Source of the DNA: Chrysopilus asiliformis
Lineage: Eukaryota > Arthropoda > Insecta > Diptera > Rhagionidae
NCBI GenBank assembly: GCA_964034945.1
Contig: OZ035962.1
Location: forward strand, 29,725,943 to 29,789,942
Length of the DNA: 64,000 bases
Reading direction: 5' to 3'
In this document: piece by piece, positions 32,224 through 44,251 of the stretch
Layout of the letters: every line of letters starts with the position of its first letter
How positions within the stretch are numbered: position 1 is the first letter of the stretch
The notes under the pieces: generated by a model
The model's input: only the letters and a program-made list of their open reading frames with translations
Database searches by the model: none
Told to the model about the DNA's origin: nothing
Program-made: the position numbers and the translations under genes

Positions 32224-33499
32224 TTGGGACCTCTCGCTGTTTTTCTTATCAAAATTAAAGCTTAATAGAAACTTTTAGGGAAATACCTGTTATTGGAAGT
32301 ATTGGCCATCACTGGCCACTACTTTTTCCCATCTCTCTAGCAGCATTTGGATTCCCCTCCCGAAAAACGAAGCGTATTTTGAGGCAATCCAGGAATCGAC
32401 CCAGTTTTTCGCCTTCTCATAACAACGGAAGTGCTGGTCCGTCAGGCTATTGCTCATCGACCGGAACAGGTAGTAATCCGAAGGGGCGATGTCTGGAGAG
32501 TATCGCGGGTGGGGTAGAACTTCCCATTTCAGGCTTTCAAGGTATGCCTTAACCTGCCTTGAAACGTGAGGCCGTGCATTATCGTGCTGCAGGATGACCT
32601 TATCGTGCCTTTTTGCATATAGCGGCCATTTTTCCCTTAAGGCCTCGCTCAGACGCTCTAATTGAAGCCGATAAAGGTCTCCTGTGATGGTGTTATTTGG
32701 TCTTAGCAGCTCATAATAGACCACACCCAGCTGGTCCCACCATATGCAGAGAAGGAGCTTAGAGCCATGGATGTTCGGCTTGGCCGTGGACGCTGACGCA
32801 TGTCCAGGCATACCCCACGACTTCCTCCTCTTTGGATTATCGTATCGAATCCATTTTTCATCCCCTGTCACTATGCGATGGAGGAAACTTTTCCGCTTTT
32901 GCCGCTGCAGCAACTGTTCGCACGTGAGCAGACGCCTTTCAATGTCGCGAGGCTTCAGCTGATAGGGGACCCAATAACCCTCTTTCTGGATCATTCCTAT
33001 TGACTTTAACCGTTTTGAGACAGTTGTGTCGTCAACTCCTAAAGACTCTCCCAGTTCAGCTAAAGTCTGGCACGAGTCCTCAAAGAGTAACGCCTCCAGC
33101 TCCTCGTCTTCGATTTTTTTTGGCGCCCCAGTGCGTTCTTTATCCTCCAGGTCAAAATCACCGTTTTTGAAGCGTCGATACCAATCTCTGCATGTTGTTT
33201 CCGATAAGGCATGTTTTCCGTATGTCTCCTTCAAAATCCTGTGAGCCTCTGCTGTAGATTTCTTTAGAAAAAAATAATGCAGCAAGACTCCCCGCAAACA
33301 CTCTTTTTTCGGAACAAAACTCTCCATGGTTAACTCGATTGCACAACAAATTGTTTATGCGCCAGCGAGACGAAATGCTCGGAATTCCTCACTAGCTCAT
33401 CGCACTTCTAAACGGATGCGTCACCCCCAGAAACTGTACGCAGATAGGACCGGAAACGCCATCTGTTCTCAAACAGCGAGAACTTATTCAAGGTCCCAA
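32224..33499 (-). mobile_element. mariner transposon, 1276 bp
   Basis: Flanked by TA at 32222-32223 and 33500-33501. The right end, read inward, is TTGGGACCTTGAATAAGTTC followed by TCGCTGTTT. The left end is TTGGGACCTCTCGCTGTTT. The two agree except that ~10 bp (TGAATAAGTT) is missing from the left inverted repeat, at the 3' side of the gene. The length is normal for a complete mariner. The gap may impair transposase binding at that end. Confidence 0.85.
32290..33327 (-). CDS. mariner transposase, intact DD34D
   Basis: Cut-and-paste transposase of the mariner family, acting in the nucleus on its own inverted repeats and inserting at TA. The 345-aa frame, the normal family length, has no break. 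The N-terminal two helix-turn-helix region spans ~1-110 (TCRDWYRRFKNGDFDLEDKE at ~45-64). The linker motif WVPYQL is at 119-124. The catalytic Asp residues are D156 (TGDEKW), D249 (LQHDNARPH) and D284 (YSPDIAPSDYYLF), with 34 residues between the second and third. The conserved C-terminal end is ERWEKVVASDGQYFQ. Start at ATG 33325-33327, with ~170 bp of element upstream. All key residues are present, so the protein may be active, perhaps acting on other copies in trans because one end of this copy is shortened. Confidence 0.93.
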   Translation of the reverse strand: MESFVPKKECLRGVLLHYFFLKKSTAEAHRILKETYGKHALSETTCRDWYRRFKNGDFDLEDKERTGAPKKIEDEELEALLFEDSCQTLAELGESLGVDDTTVSKRLKSIGMIQKEGYWVPYQLKPRDIERRLLTCEQLLQRQKRKSFLHRIVTGDEKWIRYDNPKRRKSWGMPGHASASTAKPNIHGSKLLLCIWWDQLGVVYYELLRPNNTITGDLYRLQLERLSEALREKWPLYAKRHDKVILQHDNARPHVSRQVKAYLESLKWEVLPHPRYSPDIAPSDYYLFRSMSNSLTDQHFRCYEKAKNWVDSWIASKYASFFGRGIQMLLERWEKVVASDGQYFQ

Positions 33500-33687
33500 T
33501 ATTTTAACTTCCATATTAATAAAAATGTGTCACAGTTTTTTTATTTTATTTGAAACCTTGCGCGGACCCCCTGACGTTCTTCAGGGACCCCCAAATCAAT
33601 TTTAATTTTCCACGGACCCCCTGAATGATCCCGGGGACCCCTGGGGGTCCGTAGGGACCACTTTGGGAACCACTGCTCTAGATTATA

Positions 33688-33869
33688 AGGAGCCTCCACA
33701 CGTTCAATGTTACTTGACAATTTTACTTGAATGACTCATGTTTCAAGTAACATTGATCGTTTGGATGCTCTTCAATGTTACGTGTGGGAGCAATTTCCAT
33801 CAATGTTACTTGACGAAAATTTTTCATCAATAATACTTGTCAAGTAACATTGAACGTGTGGAGGTGCCT
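33688..33869. mobile_element. 182-bp MITE with CCTCCACACGTTC ends
   Basis: Left end AGGAGCCTCCACACGTTC and right end GAACGTGTGGAGGTGCCT are inverted with two mismatches, flanked by ATA (33685-33687, 33870-33872). The words AATGTTACTTGAC recur in both directions inside. It starts four bases after the 3' target duplication of the hAT element. Non-coding. Confidence 0.7.
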
Positions 33870-34077
33870 ATAGGCCCTCTAATCTGTATTTATAAAAACG
33901 TTTGTCTTGATTCCTTGGCTGACTTATCAACGCTCAACCCAAATAACTGGAGCTAGTAGCTTAAGATTTTTACAGTATGTTCCTTCCATGACGTAGGCGC
34001 TCACACTGTGAAAATCTTAAGTGAAAATCGGCGACGGCGGGTAAAAAAGTATGCATCTAATTTTTTTTTTAAGTTAA

Positions 34078-34341
34078 ATATCTGTACCCCAGAGGTAAAC
34101 TGTCGTAACTGACATTTTGCAAATTTTACAGGAGAGCCATTTTTAGTTCGGAATTGCAAACTTTTTATTGTGTATGATTTTCGGTAATTATTGAAACTTT
34201 TGTAGTTTATTTTATTTTAGGACATTGTTTAAACAAAATATTAGTTGATATAATATATACGTCCCCACAATGTAGTTACAACAATAACCCCAAATTCGCG
34301 GTTTTGGCAGTTACGACAGTTTACCTCTGGGGTACAGATAT
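34078..34341. mobile_element. MITE with ~31-bp inverted repeats
   Basis: Arms at 34082-34114 and 34305-34337 read CTGTACCCCAGAGGTAAACT and its reverse complement and remain matched for ~31 bp. Outer ATAT on both sides could be a duplication or part of the repeat. Non-coding. Confidence 0.7.
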
Positions 34342-36590
34342 ATTTGCCTATTTATCTGCGCTAGAAAATTGAGTTAAAGAGTTAAAATTTTTAAAAAATT
34401 ATAAAATATGCACTCAAAGCTTTCTTTCATCCAAATGTCGTTACAAAAATGATATTCCTTTCAAATGGGAATTCGTTATAAAAGTGACTATTTTTTTTTA
34501 AATGGGAATTCCTACAATCACGCAACAAACTTTATAACTACTAAAAAAACAGTCCAACATTTGAATGAGTTTAACGAAGTGAAGCCCTTTTTGGACAATA
34601 AGCAGTGAGAGTTTGTAATGCATTTTAAAATGCGCACCGCTACCGAAAACAGGAATTTAGGGTCGTTTTATGCAACTGCTACATACCTTCGTTTAGAGAC
34701 TCGTAAACAATTCCAATTGAAAATGTACGGCGGGGTTAAATTCTTGATGTGGTCATAACTCGATTTTTTTTGTGGTGTGGTGTTTTTTTTTTTGGAAATT
34801 CGAGTAACTTCTCGTAGCTGTTTTTTCAGGTATATTTTAAAAGTGAGTCTGTTTTGATAATAGAGGGGAAAGAAATATTTTTTATCCTCACCGTGTTTTT
34901 TGGTTACGTACCATGAAATGAGGTTTCTTGTTAGTAAAAATTACTTCATCAATGACTGTATTTTTTTTAAAGTGGCACTACATTAAAAATTTGTTTTTCT
35001 CAAATTTTCTTCCTTGCCTGAATTTTAAAAGCATAATGTGCCTGAAATAATAGAGTTTCAATGATTTAGTTTCATTATCTGTTAGTCATAAAATAACTTA
35101 ATTAGCCTTCCTGTTTAGAAAATGACTGTAAGTGCGGGTGCACACTGCGATGGTAAGCACATATAATGGTGTTAAAGCATTAATTTGAATTTTCGAAATA
35201 CGTAAAAACCACCATTAGAGTACTTCCACTTAACTTCTACTTACATGCTTGTGATCGCAGTACGCGCCTGTATTAATGGCTATTTCGGTAGTAACGCCTT
35301 AAATTGTGAGAAAATGGTAATAGTTGGTGATAGTTCGAAAAACCTAAAATTAGAATGACGTATTTTTTTAAAGATCTCATTATTATTTCTTTTCACACAT
35401 AATTACAAATTGGATTTTCCCCGTTTTTAAACTTAGCTGGATAAAATTGTACCAGTATTCGTAAATTGTGTTCAATGTTTTAATAAAATTGCAGTTATAT
35501 TAAATGGATGTGATTTTCAAGCACTTTTTGCATAATAACACTGATATATTTTATTGAAGTGCTGTATCCGGTTCTCTTTTGCTAAAATGATCTTTTAAAG
35601 TAAAATTAATTTGACAGGCCTCAAGGGCTTATCACACTCAGGATTTAAATAAATTCCGACATTTAAACAATTTACCTTTCAAATCGATGTGCAATTTTTT
35701 TCTTGCCTGCTTTTTATTCAAATAAAACGAAATGAAGTGAATAAAAATAAATTAATTTCCTGCAATTTATTGCTATTTAATTTTCATTATTTTTCTTTGT
35801 TTTTTACTTTCTTCACGAGATGATTATCTTTTTACGAGTGTTTAGTATTTGCAAAGAATTCTTTGCACTCATGTTGTATATTTTGGGGAGGTGAACAATT
35901 TTAAACAATCAACGTGATAGAAAAAAGGTGTATTCAAGTAACAGAAACATTAACAAGATGTTTCTTTAGTACTTTTATAGCCATAACCTCTTGGCTACAT
36001 ATAGCGATGAATATCTGAACGATGATATGTGAGATTTAATTAAGTTCAACTAAGAATAGCAAAACATTTAAATGGATTTAAACTATAATGTTGGAAAAAA
36101 AGAGATTATTTTGATGATATTAATGAACATAATGATCAATTTAATTAAAAGTTTGCCGGCAGATAGGTGAAGTCTGGGCGCACGCGATTTTTTAATACCA
36201 GAAAAACGACAAAAGGTGCGCGCATTTTCTTAAGACATCAATGAAACAGTCTGAATTCAATTCCGTTTGATTTTTCGTTTTAATTCAGATTTCGAGAGAT
36301 TTTGAATCAAGAATCATGTTTGAAGTTAGACTTTCAACGATTATGATGATTGTTGTGATGATTATGCTGATGTTGTTGTTGCCTGTCTGAAAGTAGTCAT
36401 AAAACATTTTTGACCCGTTTTGACCTGCGATCCAACGAAATCAAGAAGAATGGAATAATCAAAAAATTGGATTTTTATTAAGGCCTTAACAAGAATACAA
36501 TAAATTACAATAAATTCTTTTTATTATTAAGCCAAATATCCAGAACTGAATTTATCGAAGATTTTTTACGAACTGTAAATTGTGATTATA
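34342..36590. other. Unassigned AT-rich stretch
   Basis: No gene. Weak inverted similarity between 35138-35170 (GGTGCACACTGCGATGG) and 35240-35273 (GTGATCGCAGTACGCGCC) may mark an old ~135-bp MITE. Confidence 0.35.
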
Positions 36591-37217
36591 AAAACATAAC
36601 AAAAGCTATAATTGCCAATCTGGCAATTATTGAAAACCCGTATGGTGATATTCGTATCAAAATTCGAACAGTTGTACCAAAATTCCACTTTGAAGTCAAA
36701 CTTTTCAATAAGATTTTTTAAAATTTATTCCAATCGGATTTTAATGTATGGGAATTTGATGTAGAATGATATCCTAAATAACTTTTGTTCTTGCACTTTT
36801 TTAATAAGATACACTGTTTTCGAGATATTTGCACTTTTTTAATAAGATACACTGTTTTCGAGATAAAAACGCTTTCGTTCGTATGGGGGTACCCCGCCCT
36901 AATGGTCCATTTTTGTCCATTAACGAACTTAGCCTTGCATTTTACGAAAAACGAATCTGCGCAAAATTTCAAGTCTCTAGCTCAATCCGTGCGCCCGCAA
37001 TCCGCGCCACAGACAGACAGACGGACAGACGGACGGACAGACAGACGGACGGACAGACAGACAGACGGACAGACGGACGGTCGGACATGCAAAAATTAAT
37101 TATCTTTATCATTCTAAACACACTGGTGTAATTCTTTTTGTGTGTGGTGACGGGATCTTGGCGTTATAAACGGTAAGGCAAATTTAATATACTCTTTGGT
37201 TTCACCATACGGGTAAA
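36591..37217 (-). mobile_element. mini-me/DINE-1-like element, full copy
   Basis: Same order of parts as 6262-6831. A ~35-bp segment (CTTTTTTAATAAGATACACT...) is tandemly duplicated at ~36796-36865, and the GACGG/GACAG microsatellite is expanded (37010-37084). The palindrome is slightly changed (GGGGGTACCCCGCC). The frames across it are not genes. Confidence 0.7.
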
Positions 37218-37248
37218 AAAAAATTAAATTTTTATTACAATAACGGCC

Positions 37249-37365
37249 AATTTATTCACTAGGAGTTAAATCGCCTTAACTCCCTTAACTCACCTTTTAC
37301 ATGGAAAATAACACTAGCTAACTCCCTTAACTCACTAACTCGGCTTAACTCCTAGTGAATAAATT
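37249..37365. mobile_element. 117-bp foldback element
   Basis: Perfect 21-bp inverted ends (core TTATTCACTAGGAGTTAA) at 37249-37269 and 37345-37365. The interior repeats CTTAACTCCCTTAACTCA in direct orientation. Confidence 0.75.
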
Positions 37366-37479
37366 AGGGGTAAGGGAAGAAAACTTGGAAAGCGAGAAGA
37401 AAAATGGCTATGCGTTATTGCATTTTTTTGATAATTTCATTTCATCGGTAAGGGCTTAAAATAATTATTTTTTAAGTTT

Positions 37480-37920
37480 TTACTTTTTTTTTTGCTATAG
37501 AGAGAAAGTATTGTCTTCATGACGGAGTTTCAGTCAAAATTATGAGGATGTCCGTGCATCTGTCTGCCGGTCTGTCCGTTTTACGTATCTTAAATAGCTC
37601 GAGAACGCATTGATCTAGCGACTTGAAATTTTTTGTAAATTAATTTTACCTTTGGAAAGTAACTTTAGCTATAACGGGTACTTCCTATAAAATTTTTAAA
37701 GTGAAATATATAGTTTTTTGAAAATTTCTCTAAAACTTTTGGGAAAAATTGCATACAAAGAAATTAAAAAGTAATAAAATTTTCCACAATTTTTTCTTTA
37801 ACGGATTTACGCATTTCTAACTCGTCTCGCGATATTTCATGAAATATTATTTTTCACATATATATTCCGAAACTAAATATGGCAGAAGATAGTTTTATGG
37901 TGATCACAATCAATATTTTT
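37480..37920 (+). mobile_element. Decayed GTCY-microsatellite element, third type
   Basis: It has the plan of mini-me-type elements (GTCCGTGCATCTGTCTGCC, then GTCTGTCCG, then CGACTTGAAATTTTTTG), but its sequence differs from the A and B subfamilies. Its far portion (~37950-38040, AGATAAATATTTTTTATATC) resembles 58090-58170. Ends not defined. Confidence 0.4.
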
Positions 37921-38097
37921 TTTTAAATGAAATAAAAAGGGAAAAATAAGTTTTTGGGCGATCCGCATCAGAAATAAAAGCTAGATAAATATTTTTTATA
38001 TCTCGCTTTTATTTCTAATACACAACACCTTATTTTTTTTTTGAAGTTCGAAAAACGAATTTATGAATATTTTTCCCAACACCTTCATCTAGACCTA

Positions 38098-38240
38098 GGA
38101 TGGGTAACTTGAAAGCAATACTGCGATTTTTTTTCATATGGAACGACACTGTTTTTTAAAAGGGTTTAAGGATGGGTAACTTGAAAGCAATACTGCGATT
38201 TTTTTTCATATGGAACGACACTTTTTTTTAAAAGGGTTTA
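38098..38240. repeat. 72-bp tandem duplication
   Basis: GGATGGGTAACTTGAAAGCA occurs at 38098 and 38170, with the full 72-bp units nearly identical. The hAT element inserted at the end of the second unit. Confidence 0.9.
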
Positions 38241-38243
38241 AAA

Positions 38244-39540
38244 CAGGCCTGGCCAACCCAAATCGTTCCACGGGCCAATCTGATGATTCATTTTTTTTGG
38301 CGGGCCGCACATGAAAAAATAGAATAACCGCCGTTTCTTAGTAAAATTTTCAAATAATATTTTATGTTGTTTTTCACTTGGTTTAAAAAAAAAATTAGAA
38401 CAAAATGCAAAAAGTTGAGCATAACCCCACGACTCCATTGGGCTTTTAAAAATCATGATTTTTTCCCCTACTCCATATTTTGGCGAATAAAGAAATCCCC
38501 GCGTGGGCATCTTCAGTCATGATTTTTCATATTTATCGTGTCTCCATAGCGTACTTAGAAATGTCAACCAGGAGGTAATCAGGGCAGCCAGAAATCAGCT
38601 AATTTGACTGAACAAATGTCAAAAAAAATCCTACTTTTCAGTAGCCGAAAAAATCATGACAGTAAGGAGATTTAAATCATAATGCAAGATTTTTTGAGTC
38701 TCCATTAAACTTTTTCGTGATTGGATTTAAATCCAATCTGGAAAAGTGTCTAATGGAGTCGTGGGATAAGAAAAAGATATTTGCTAAACAAATATATGTA
38801 TAAATGGACTTATGTAAATGTAAATGTATATATACGAGTAGTACTTATGTAAAATAAAACATAACAAAAGCTAAAACTGCCAATCTGGCAATTATTGAAA
38901 CCCCGTATGGTGATTTAAGTGGACGGCGAACAGTTATATCAAAATTCCACTTTGAAGTCAAACTGTCCAATAAGAATTTTTAAAATTTATTCCAATCGGA
39001 TTTTGATGTATGGGAGTTTTATGTAGAATCATATCCTAAATAACTTTTGTTCTTGGACTTTTTTGATAAGATGCACCGTTTTTGAGATATTCACAAAAAA
39101 CGATTTCGTTCGTATGGGGGGTACCCCCCCAAATGGTCCATTTTTGCCCATTAACGAACTTGGCCTCGGATTTTACGAAAAATGGATCTGCGCAAAATTT
39201 CAAGTCTGTAGCTCCGCGCCACAGACGGACAGACGGACGGACATGCACAAATTAATTTATTTTATCATTCTAAACGCATTGGCGCAATTCATTTTTGTGT
39301 GTAATGACGGGATCTTGGCGTTACAAACGATAAGGCTAAGTTAATATACGCTTTGGATTCACCATACGGGTATAAAAATTAAATTGTAAAATTGCATATA
39401 AACTTTATGAGCAGTTTTAGTATTTTGTATTTTATTAGTTACATAGTTTTTTTTTTGTAAATTTCAAATCATTTGGCGGGCCGCATTTCCAAACGTCTCG
39501 GGCCGCATGCGGCCCGCGGGCCGCGGGTTGGCCACCGCTG
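38244..39540. mobile_element. hAT-type element with nested mini-me
   Basis: Ends CAGGCCTGGCCAACCC and GGGTTGGCCACCGCTG are imperfect inverted repeats flanked by the perfect 8-bp duplication GTTTAAAA (38236-38243, 39541-39548). GC-rich subterminal repeats (GGCGGGCCGCA) occur on both sides. A mini-me copy is inserted at 38856-39378. No transposase frame, so non-autonomous. Confidence 0.85.
38856..39378 (-). mobile_element. mini-me/DINE-1-like element nested in hAT
   Basis: Same parts as the other copies. It has a short microsatellite (39223-39243) and small losses between the conserved blocks. It lies wholly inside the hAT element at 38244-39540, so it inserted later. Confidence 0.7.
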
Positions 39541-39548
39541 GTTTAAAA

Positions 39549-41137
39549 CAAGCTTGACTTTCACAAAAATCCCCAAAGTCATTGGACAAAATGTCATTTT
39601 TAGGTGTATTTCTCAGTCAAACTAAAATGAAATTCTGTAAAAAATATTTGAAATTGTTGTGAATTGGAAATGTCAATTTCATAATGGTAAACACCAAATT
39701 TTTTTCATTGATTTTATCGTAAAATTAGCATATCTATAAACATAATTTAATTGATTTCTTTAAATTCAACCGTAGTTTTTAAGATAAATTAAATTGAATT
39801 TCAAAGTAAATGCTTATCCGAAAGTTTTCCCAAATTAGCCTAAAATTGGGATATAGAACAAATTCGGATGTGAATGACCCTGCCTGGAATTGATTTCTAT
39901 ATCAAAAGGCCAGTATCTCTCCAATAACGTTGGGTGAAATGTGAAATCAATCTGGTTAGTCTACCTCATTCAAGAAAAAATGTCAAAAAGTCAAAAGAAT
40001 CTTCGACGATAGGTATGGTCGCTCAAAAACCTTCTTTATGGAATTACATCTTTCTGTCTAGAGAAAGGGATCTATGCGAGAAGACAAACTTCGAGGAATC
40101 CTTCTATGCGTCACAAATCTGATTACATACTTATCACCCCACTTCTGGTTGGTGTCCTGTATCCGTAGATCCCCATGATTAGGGTGCAGATCGATACCTA
40201 CCATATGGACGTGGTTCCCATGAGAATACTTGAATTTCTGACATGTTGTGTAGCTTTAGCCGGAAATTGCAAGCTCAGTGGAGTGACATAAATGGCAGGG
40301 AATAGCAGCCTTTCAATCCCCTCGATTGATTCCAGTGGGATAGGAATTTTTTTTCCATCCCTCTTCCTGATGATTGTAGGTGAACATTTCTGTTTGGTTC
40401 GTGGAACGAGGACTTGTGATATTTTTTGTAAACATTTTAATAACAAACAAGAAGGAACTCTACCGTTGAGTTTCCGTAGGACACATGGATGGGGTTACAG
40501 TTTCTTCAATCAATTTTCCGCTAAATTGCACAAACGTTTTCGAAACCGATCAACGACAATATGCATTACCGCCTGAAAAAGAGCTCCCATTTCCATTAGG
40601 TTCGGGTGCAGGAATTGAGGATTTACGGTATCGATTTTCAAAGTTACGCATCTATGAATTGGGCCTGTAAATGTTTAACTTGTGTTAGGCTTTGAGGTCA
40701 CGGGTGTAATAAGTAATAGATGAGGGAAATGTTGAGTAAGTACCCTTCATGGATAGTTTTTCTGTATTCAGTCATCCAACGTTTACCAGATGCTTAAATT
40801 GTTCATCGATAGCTCCATTCGTGTGTATTTCCTATCCAATCTAAATCCAGTTGTACACGTAGAGTGATATCTCTCTTATTACCTTCCACTTCCATCAGTT
40901 CCCTTTTCTCGTTTCCGAGTCGGCAATTCAAATCGAGGTATACTTTCGATTTGTTGGTTTTAGGGGAACTTGGGCTCAATGAAGAATGCGTAGATGGTAA
41001 AATATATATACTTTTCGTAAGCATAAATAAACAATTTCCGTCACAGAGAGCCGGAGAGTGACAACTAATTTGTCTGACAAGTGCTTCGTCTTTCCCCTGA
41101 GCCTGAAACAACTCGACCATCACGGTAATAATAACAC
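39549..41137. other. Unassigned region with several minus-strand frames
   Basis: 40000-41130 is less AT-rich than average and holds minus-strand frames at 40198-40446 (82 codons, no ATG start) and 40803-41123 (106 codons, MMVELFQAQGKDEALV...). Codon use looks more protein-like than in most of the window, but I recognise no domain. It could be a decayed retrotransposon or an old host gene. Confidence 0.3.
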
Positions 41138-41475
41138 AATGTCTGTCTGTCTGTCTGTCTGTCCGTGAAAGGATTGAGCTAGAGACTAGAAATTTTGCAT
41201 AGTTACGTTCCTCCTAAATGGATAGGCTCTTAAACGGGCAATATTGGACCATTCCTTCCCCCGTTTTTTCCAATTTTCTCGAAAACGGTGAGTGATATGG
41301 AAAAATTTATAAAGATAAAATGTGTTGAAAATAGGATACATCAAGTCCAATCGGACCACTCCTTTCCCCTCTATTATACAAATGAATTTTTTAAAGAAAC
41401 ATTTTGTCTGTCATCATATAGAGTATTTGACGATTGGCCCCTGGCAATTGTAGCTTTTTTTATGTTTGATCTTTA
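41138..41475 (+). mobile_element. mini-me-like element, subfamily B
   Basis: It starts with (GTCT)n, then AAAGGATTGAGCTAGAGACT, CTCGAAAACGGTGAGTGAT, CAATCGGACCACTCCTTTCC and a final GGCAATTGTAGCTTTTTTTA: the B order read from the microsatellite side. Opposite in orientation to the B copies at 4566, 47281 and 54895. Confidence 0.6.
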
Positions 41476-42611
41476 TCTTTTAAAAATTTTATAAATTTCA
41501 GTGGAGACTCATAACAAAAATGATTTGTATGCTCTCTCAAAATGCAAAACTTCCTCATAATATTCAAATTAGTCATTTTAACCACGAGTAACAGAGACAA
41601 AACCCAATTCTTTAATACGAATAAAAGTCTGAAAATCAAAAATCTTCATCTGATCCGCCTTTCCCTTAAATTTTATGCTGCACAGTACAATTTCTTTGCA
41701 TCAGTAGCCTTCAATTGGTTGGATATTCGTATCAACTAACCACCCGTTTCTATAGATTCGGAAATAGTCAGATATTGCACCCAATGCAAACTTGATATCA
41801 ACATATTTGGGGTTGAAACTGCAAATAGAGAGTCATATGGTAATTTTGTTGTCTTTGCTTTGATTAACCGATTTAAGTGAGTGCACACTGAATCGAAAGG
41901 AAACCGAATTCGAATTGAATAGAATAGAATCTAAAATTCGAATACGAATTCGAAATCAAAATCTACAATTAGGTTATGCAATAATTCCCAGCATATCTTC
42001 CAACCAAAAATTTAAAATGTAATTTTCCATCCCAAGAAAATGTCATTTTGAGCGTAATTTCATGCAAGCCGAACCAAAATATTTTCATTTAGTAGGTACA
42101 AGTTGTGAGAGATATATTTCTTAAACATCATCGTCATCATCAAAATATTTAAATTAATTAACCTGATTAAAAATTCTTTAAAGCCAATTGGTAGAAGTAG
42201 AAATCTGATAGTTTAGAAACTATTTCAGATAAATTGAATAATCATATTATTCTTATTTGGTTTCAATTGACTTTAGAAATTGAATATCAATATATGGGGT
42301 GGAGAGTACCAAAATATGCAAATGATCTTGTAAATTTGTAAAGATTACCCGTTATTGGTGGTTTTATAGACGAATTTGATGCACTTAATTATGACTCAAG
42401 AAATTTGGTTAAGGATTTATTGGTATTGTTTGCGAATTTGGTTACAGGGGCTTTGCTTCTTGTTAAATTTGAGATCGACGAAGTTTACATTAGAATCAAC
42501 TGCAAAATACACAAATTTGTTATTAGTTTTCACTTTGAACCATGTAGAAAAGGGAGTTTATTAGTATCGATGAACAATTAGAATTTTAAGATTTGTGACA
42601 TCGACATTGTT
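41476..42611. other. Unassigned AT-rich stretch
   Basis: No supported gene or element. A local run of GAATTCGAAT-like words lies around 41905-41950. Confidence 0.4.
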
Positions 42612-42615
42612 TTAA

Positions 42616-42929
42616 CCCTTTCACTCGGCGCGTACACAATTGTGTACATCATATTTAACTCGTATTTCTAAGAGAATTAGAAGGGAGAGGGACAATTATT
42701 GACAATTTATGTACACAAATGAGTACATAATCAAAAAGAGACTTCTAAAAAGATATTTAAATTTTTTAAATTTTGAAATATATTTTGTTGCTATATATTA
42801 TTATTGAAAAAAGCAAAAAAAAAAATTTGTTGTTTTTTTTTAATAATAATATATATTTTTATATATTATTATTGAAAAAAGCAACAACATATTTTTTTTG
42901 CTATTAGAAATAAATGCCGAGTGAAAGGG
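42616..42929. mobile_element. piggyBac-type MITE, 314 bp
   Basis: Perfect inverted ends CCCTTTCACTCGGC and GCCGAGTGAAAGGG are each flanked by TTAA (42612-42615, 42930-42933). A TTAA target and CCCT-start ends are the signature of piggyBac. The interior is AT-rich, with inverted copies of AATAATAATATATA, and is non-coding. Confidence 0.85.
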
Positions 42930-42933
42930 TTAA

Positions 42934-44251
42934 TAGTTTGAGATATAAGATTTACCTGCCAAATATGTTACTGACAACTAATAGGAGACTTACAATAAAG
43001 TACAGCTTGTATAAGTGCCATATTCGCCATATCGAAATGAATATTATATAGTGACAAATACGTGTCACACAACAAAAAATGCTAGCAGGGGTCATCCAAT
43101 CTACGTTATTTTAATTGGAGTGTAATGTGCGGAAAAGTGATCAAAAAATATTTTTCAAACCGTTTCTGCAAAGTAGTATTTTTTTCATTTTTTTATGGTT
43201 TAGATTTTCTCACTTAATATGTTCGTCAAAGTTAGTTTGTCAAAAGGAAATTTAGTGAAAATTTAAAGATAATTTTAACTAAATTTCCTTTTGACTCCAC
43301 CGATCTCTTTTTGCAGCTCTTCGTCTCGCCCGTCTTCTTACACGCATAATTTCATCTGAAGCGCTCTTCTACTTTGAAGTTACAGCAAAAATTTGAAGCG
43401 AATCGGTCAAATAGTTCTCTTCATATAGAATTTTGTGTTTCGCCACCCTACCCTACCACAACACCCCTTCGCTTTGCGTATAATTTCATTCGGAGCATCC
43501 CTATACCACGAATATATACTGACAATTTGACTGAAACAGTCCAGAAGTTCTCTTTTCCATAATTGCCCACAAAATTCAGGCTGGAAAATGTTTTAAAGAT
43601 TCTGGTCTGAGAGTAATAAACAATATGCAATTTACCCCATGTCTTTCCAGGGCATAGAAACGTAGATATGGCGGGGGTTTTTTTGTCAATGTAAATCGTA
43701 GTTGAATGACAGAGGGGCGAGCAGTGGTGCAATTTAATTTTTGTTCAAGGAAGACTTAAAATAAAATCGTATTATAAATAGATTACGTCTTCATAATTTC
43801 TTCGGCATGATGCAACGTTCCTCAGAAAATTTCATACCGTATCGAATGAAAAGTTCTTTATTTATTCTTATACGGATTTTTAGATCATATACAACACCCT
43901 GTTTACTCAACTCTTTTTCATGCGGTAGATATTTTCCTTGAAAAATCCTGGAAAAACGTGTAGAAAGACAGTTCAGTGTAAATGAAAACAACTTAAAAAT
44001 ATCAGTTGTGATCAACACAAAACGTTCCTCTGCAATTTTTAGTTCAGAAAAGATATGTATAAAACAGTATTTTTTTTCAAATATCTCGAGGAATTGTTAA
44101 AGACACGTACAAATCGTTAAAAGAAAAGATACAAGAAATTTTATTTCGTTTTAATCTGATGATACGCATTTTGTCATAAATAGCCCATAGTTTTCGAGAG
44201 ATTTTCAAAAAACCGAGAAATTTTCAGGCCCTTAGAGAGACGTGGATGTAT
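42934..44251. other. Unassigned region with old repeat modules
   Basis: A hairpin-like inverted repeat lies at 43238-43295 (GTCAAAAGGAAATTTAGT and reverse complement). 43340-43420 and 43475-43560 are two diverged copies of one module (CGCATAATTTCATCTGAAGC and CGTATAATTTCATTCGGAGC), in the style of Helitron internal modules. No gene. Confidence 0.4.

Larger units (their letters stand above)
31764..33675. mobile_element. hAT-type element carrying a nested mariner
   Basis: Ends CAGTGGTTCCCAAA and TTTGGGAACCACTG are flanked by the perfect 8-bp duplication CTCTAGAT (31756-31763, 33676-33683). Without the mariner (32224-33499) the element is about 634 bp and non-coding. Its subterminal repeats read CCCACGGACCCC on the left and GGGGGTCCGTAGGG on the right. 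It is non-autonomous. Confidence 0.85.
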
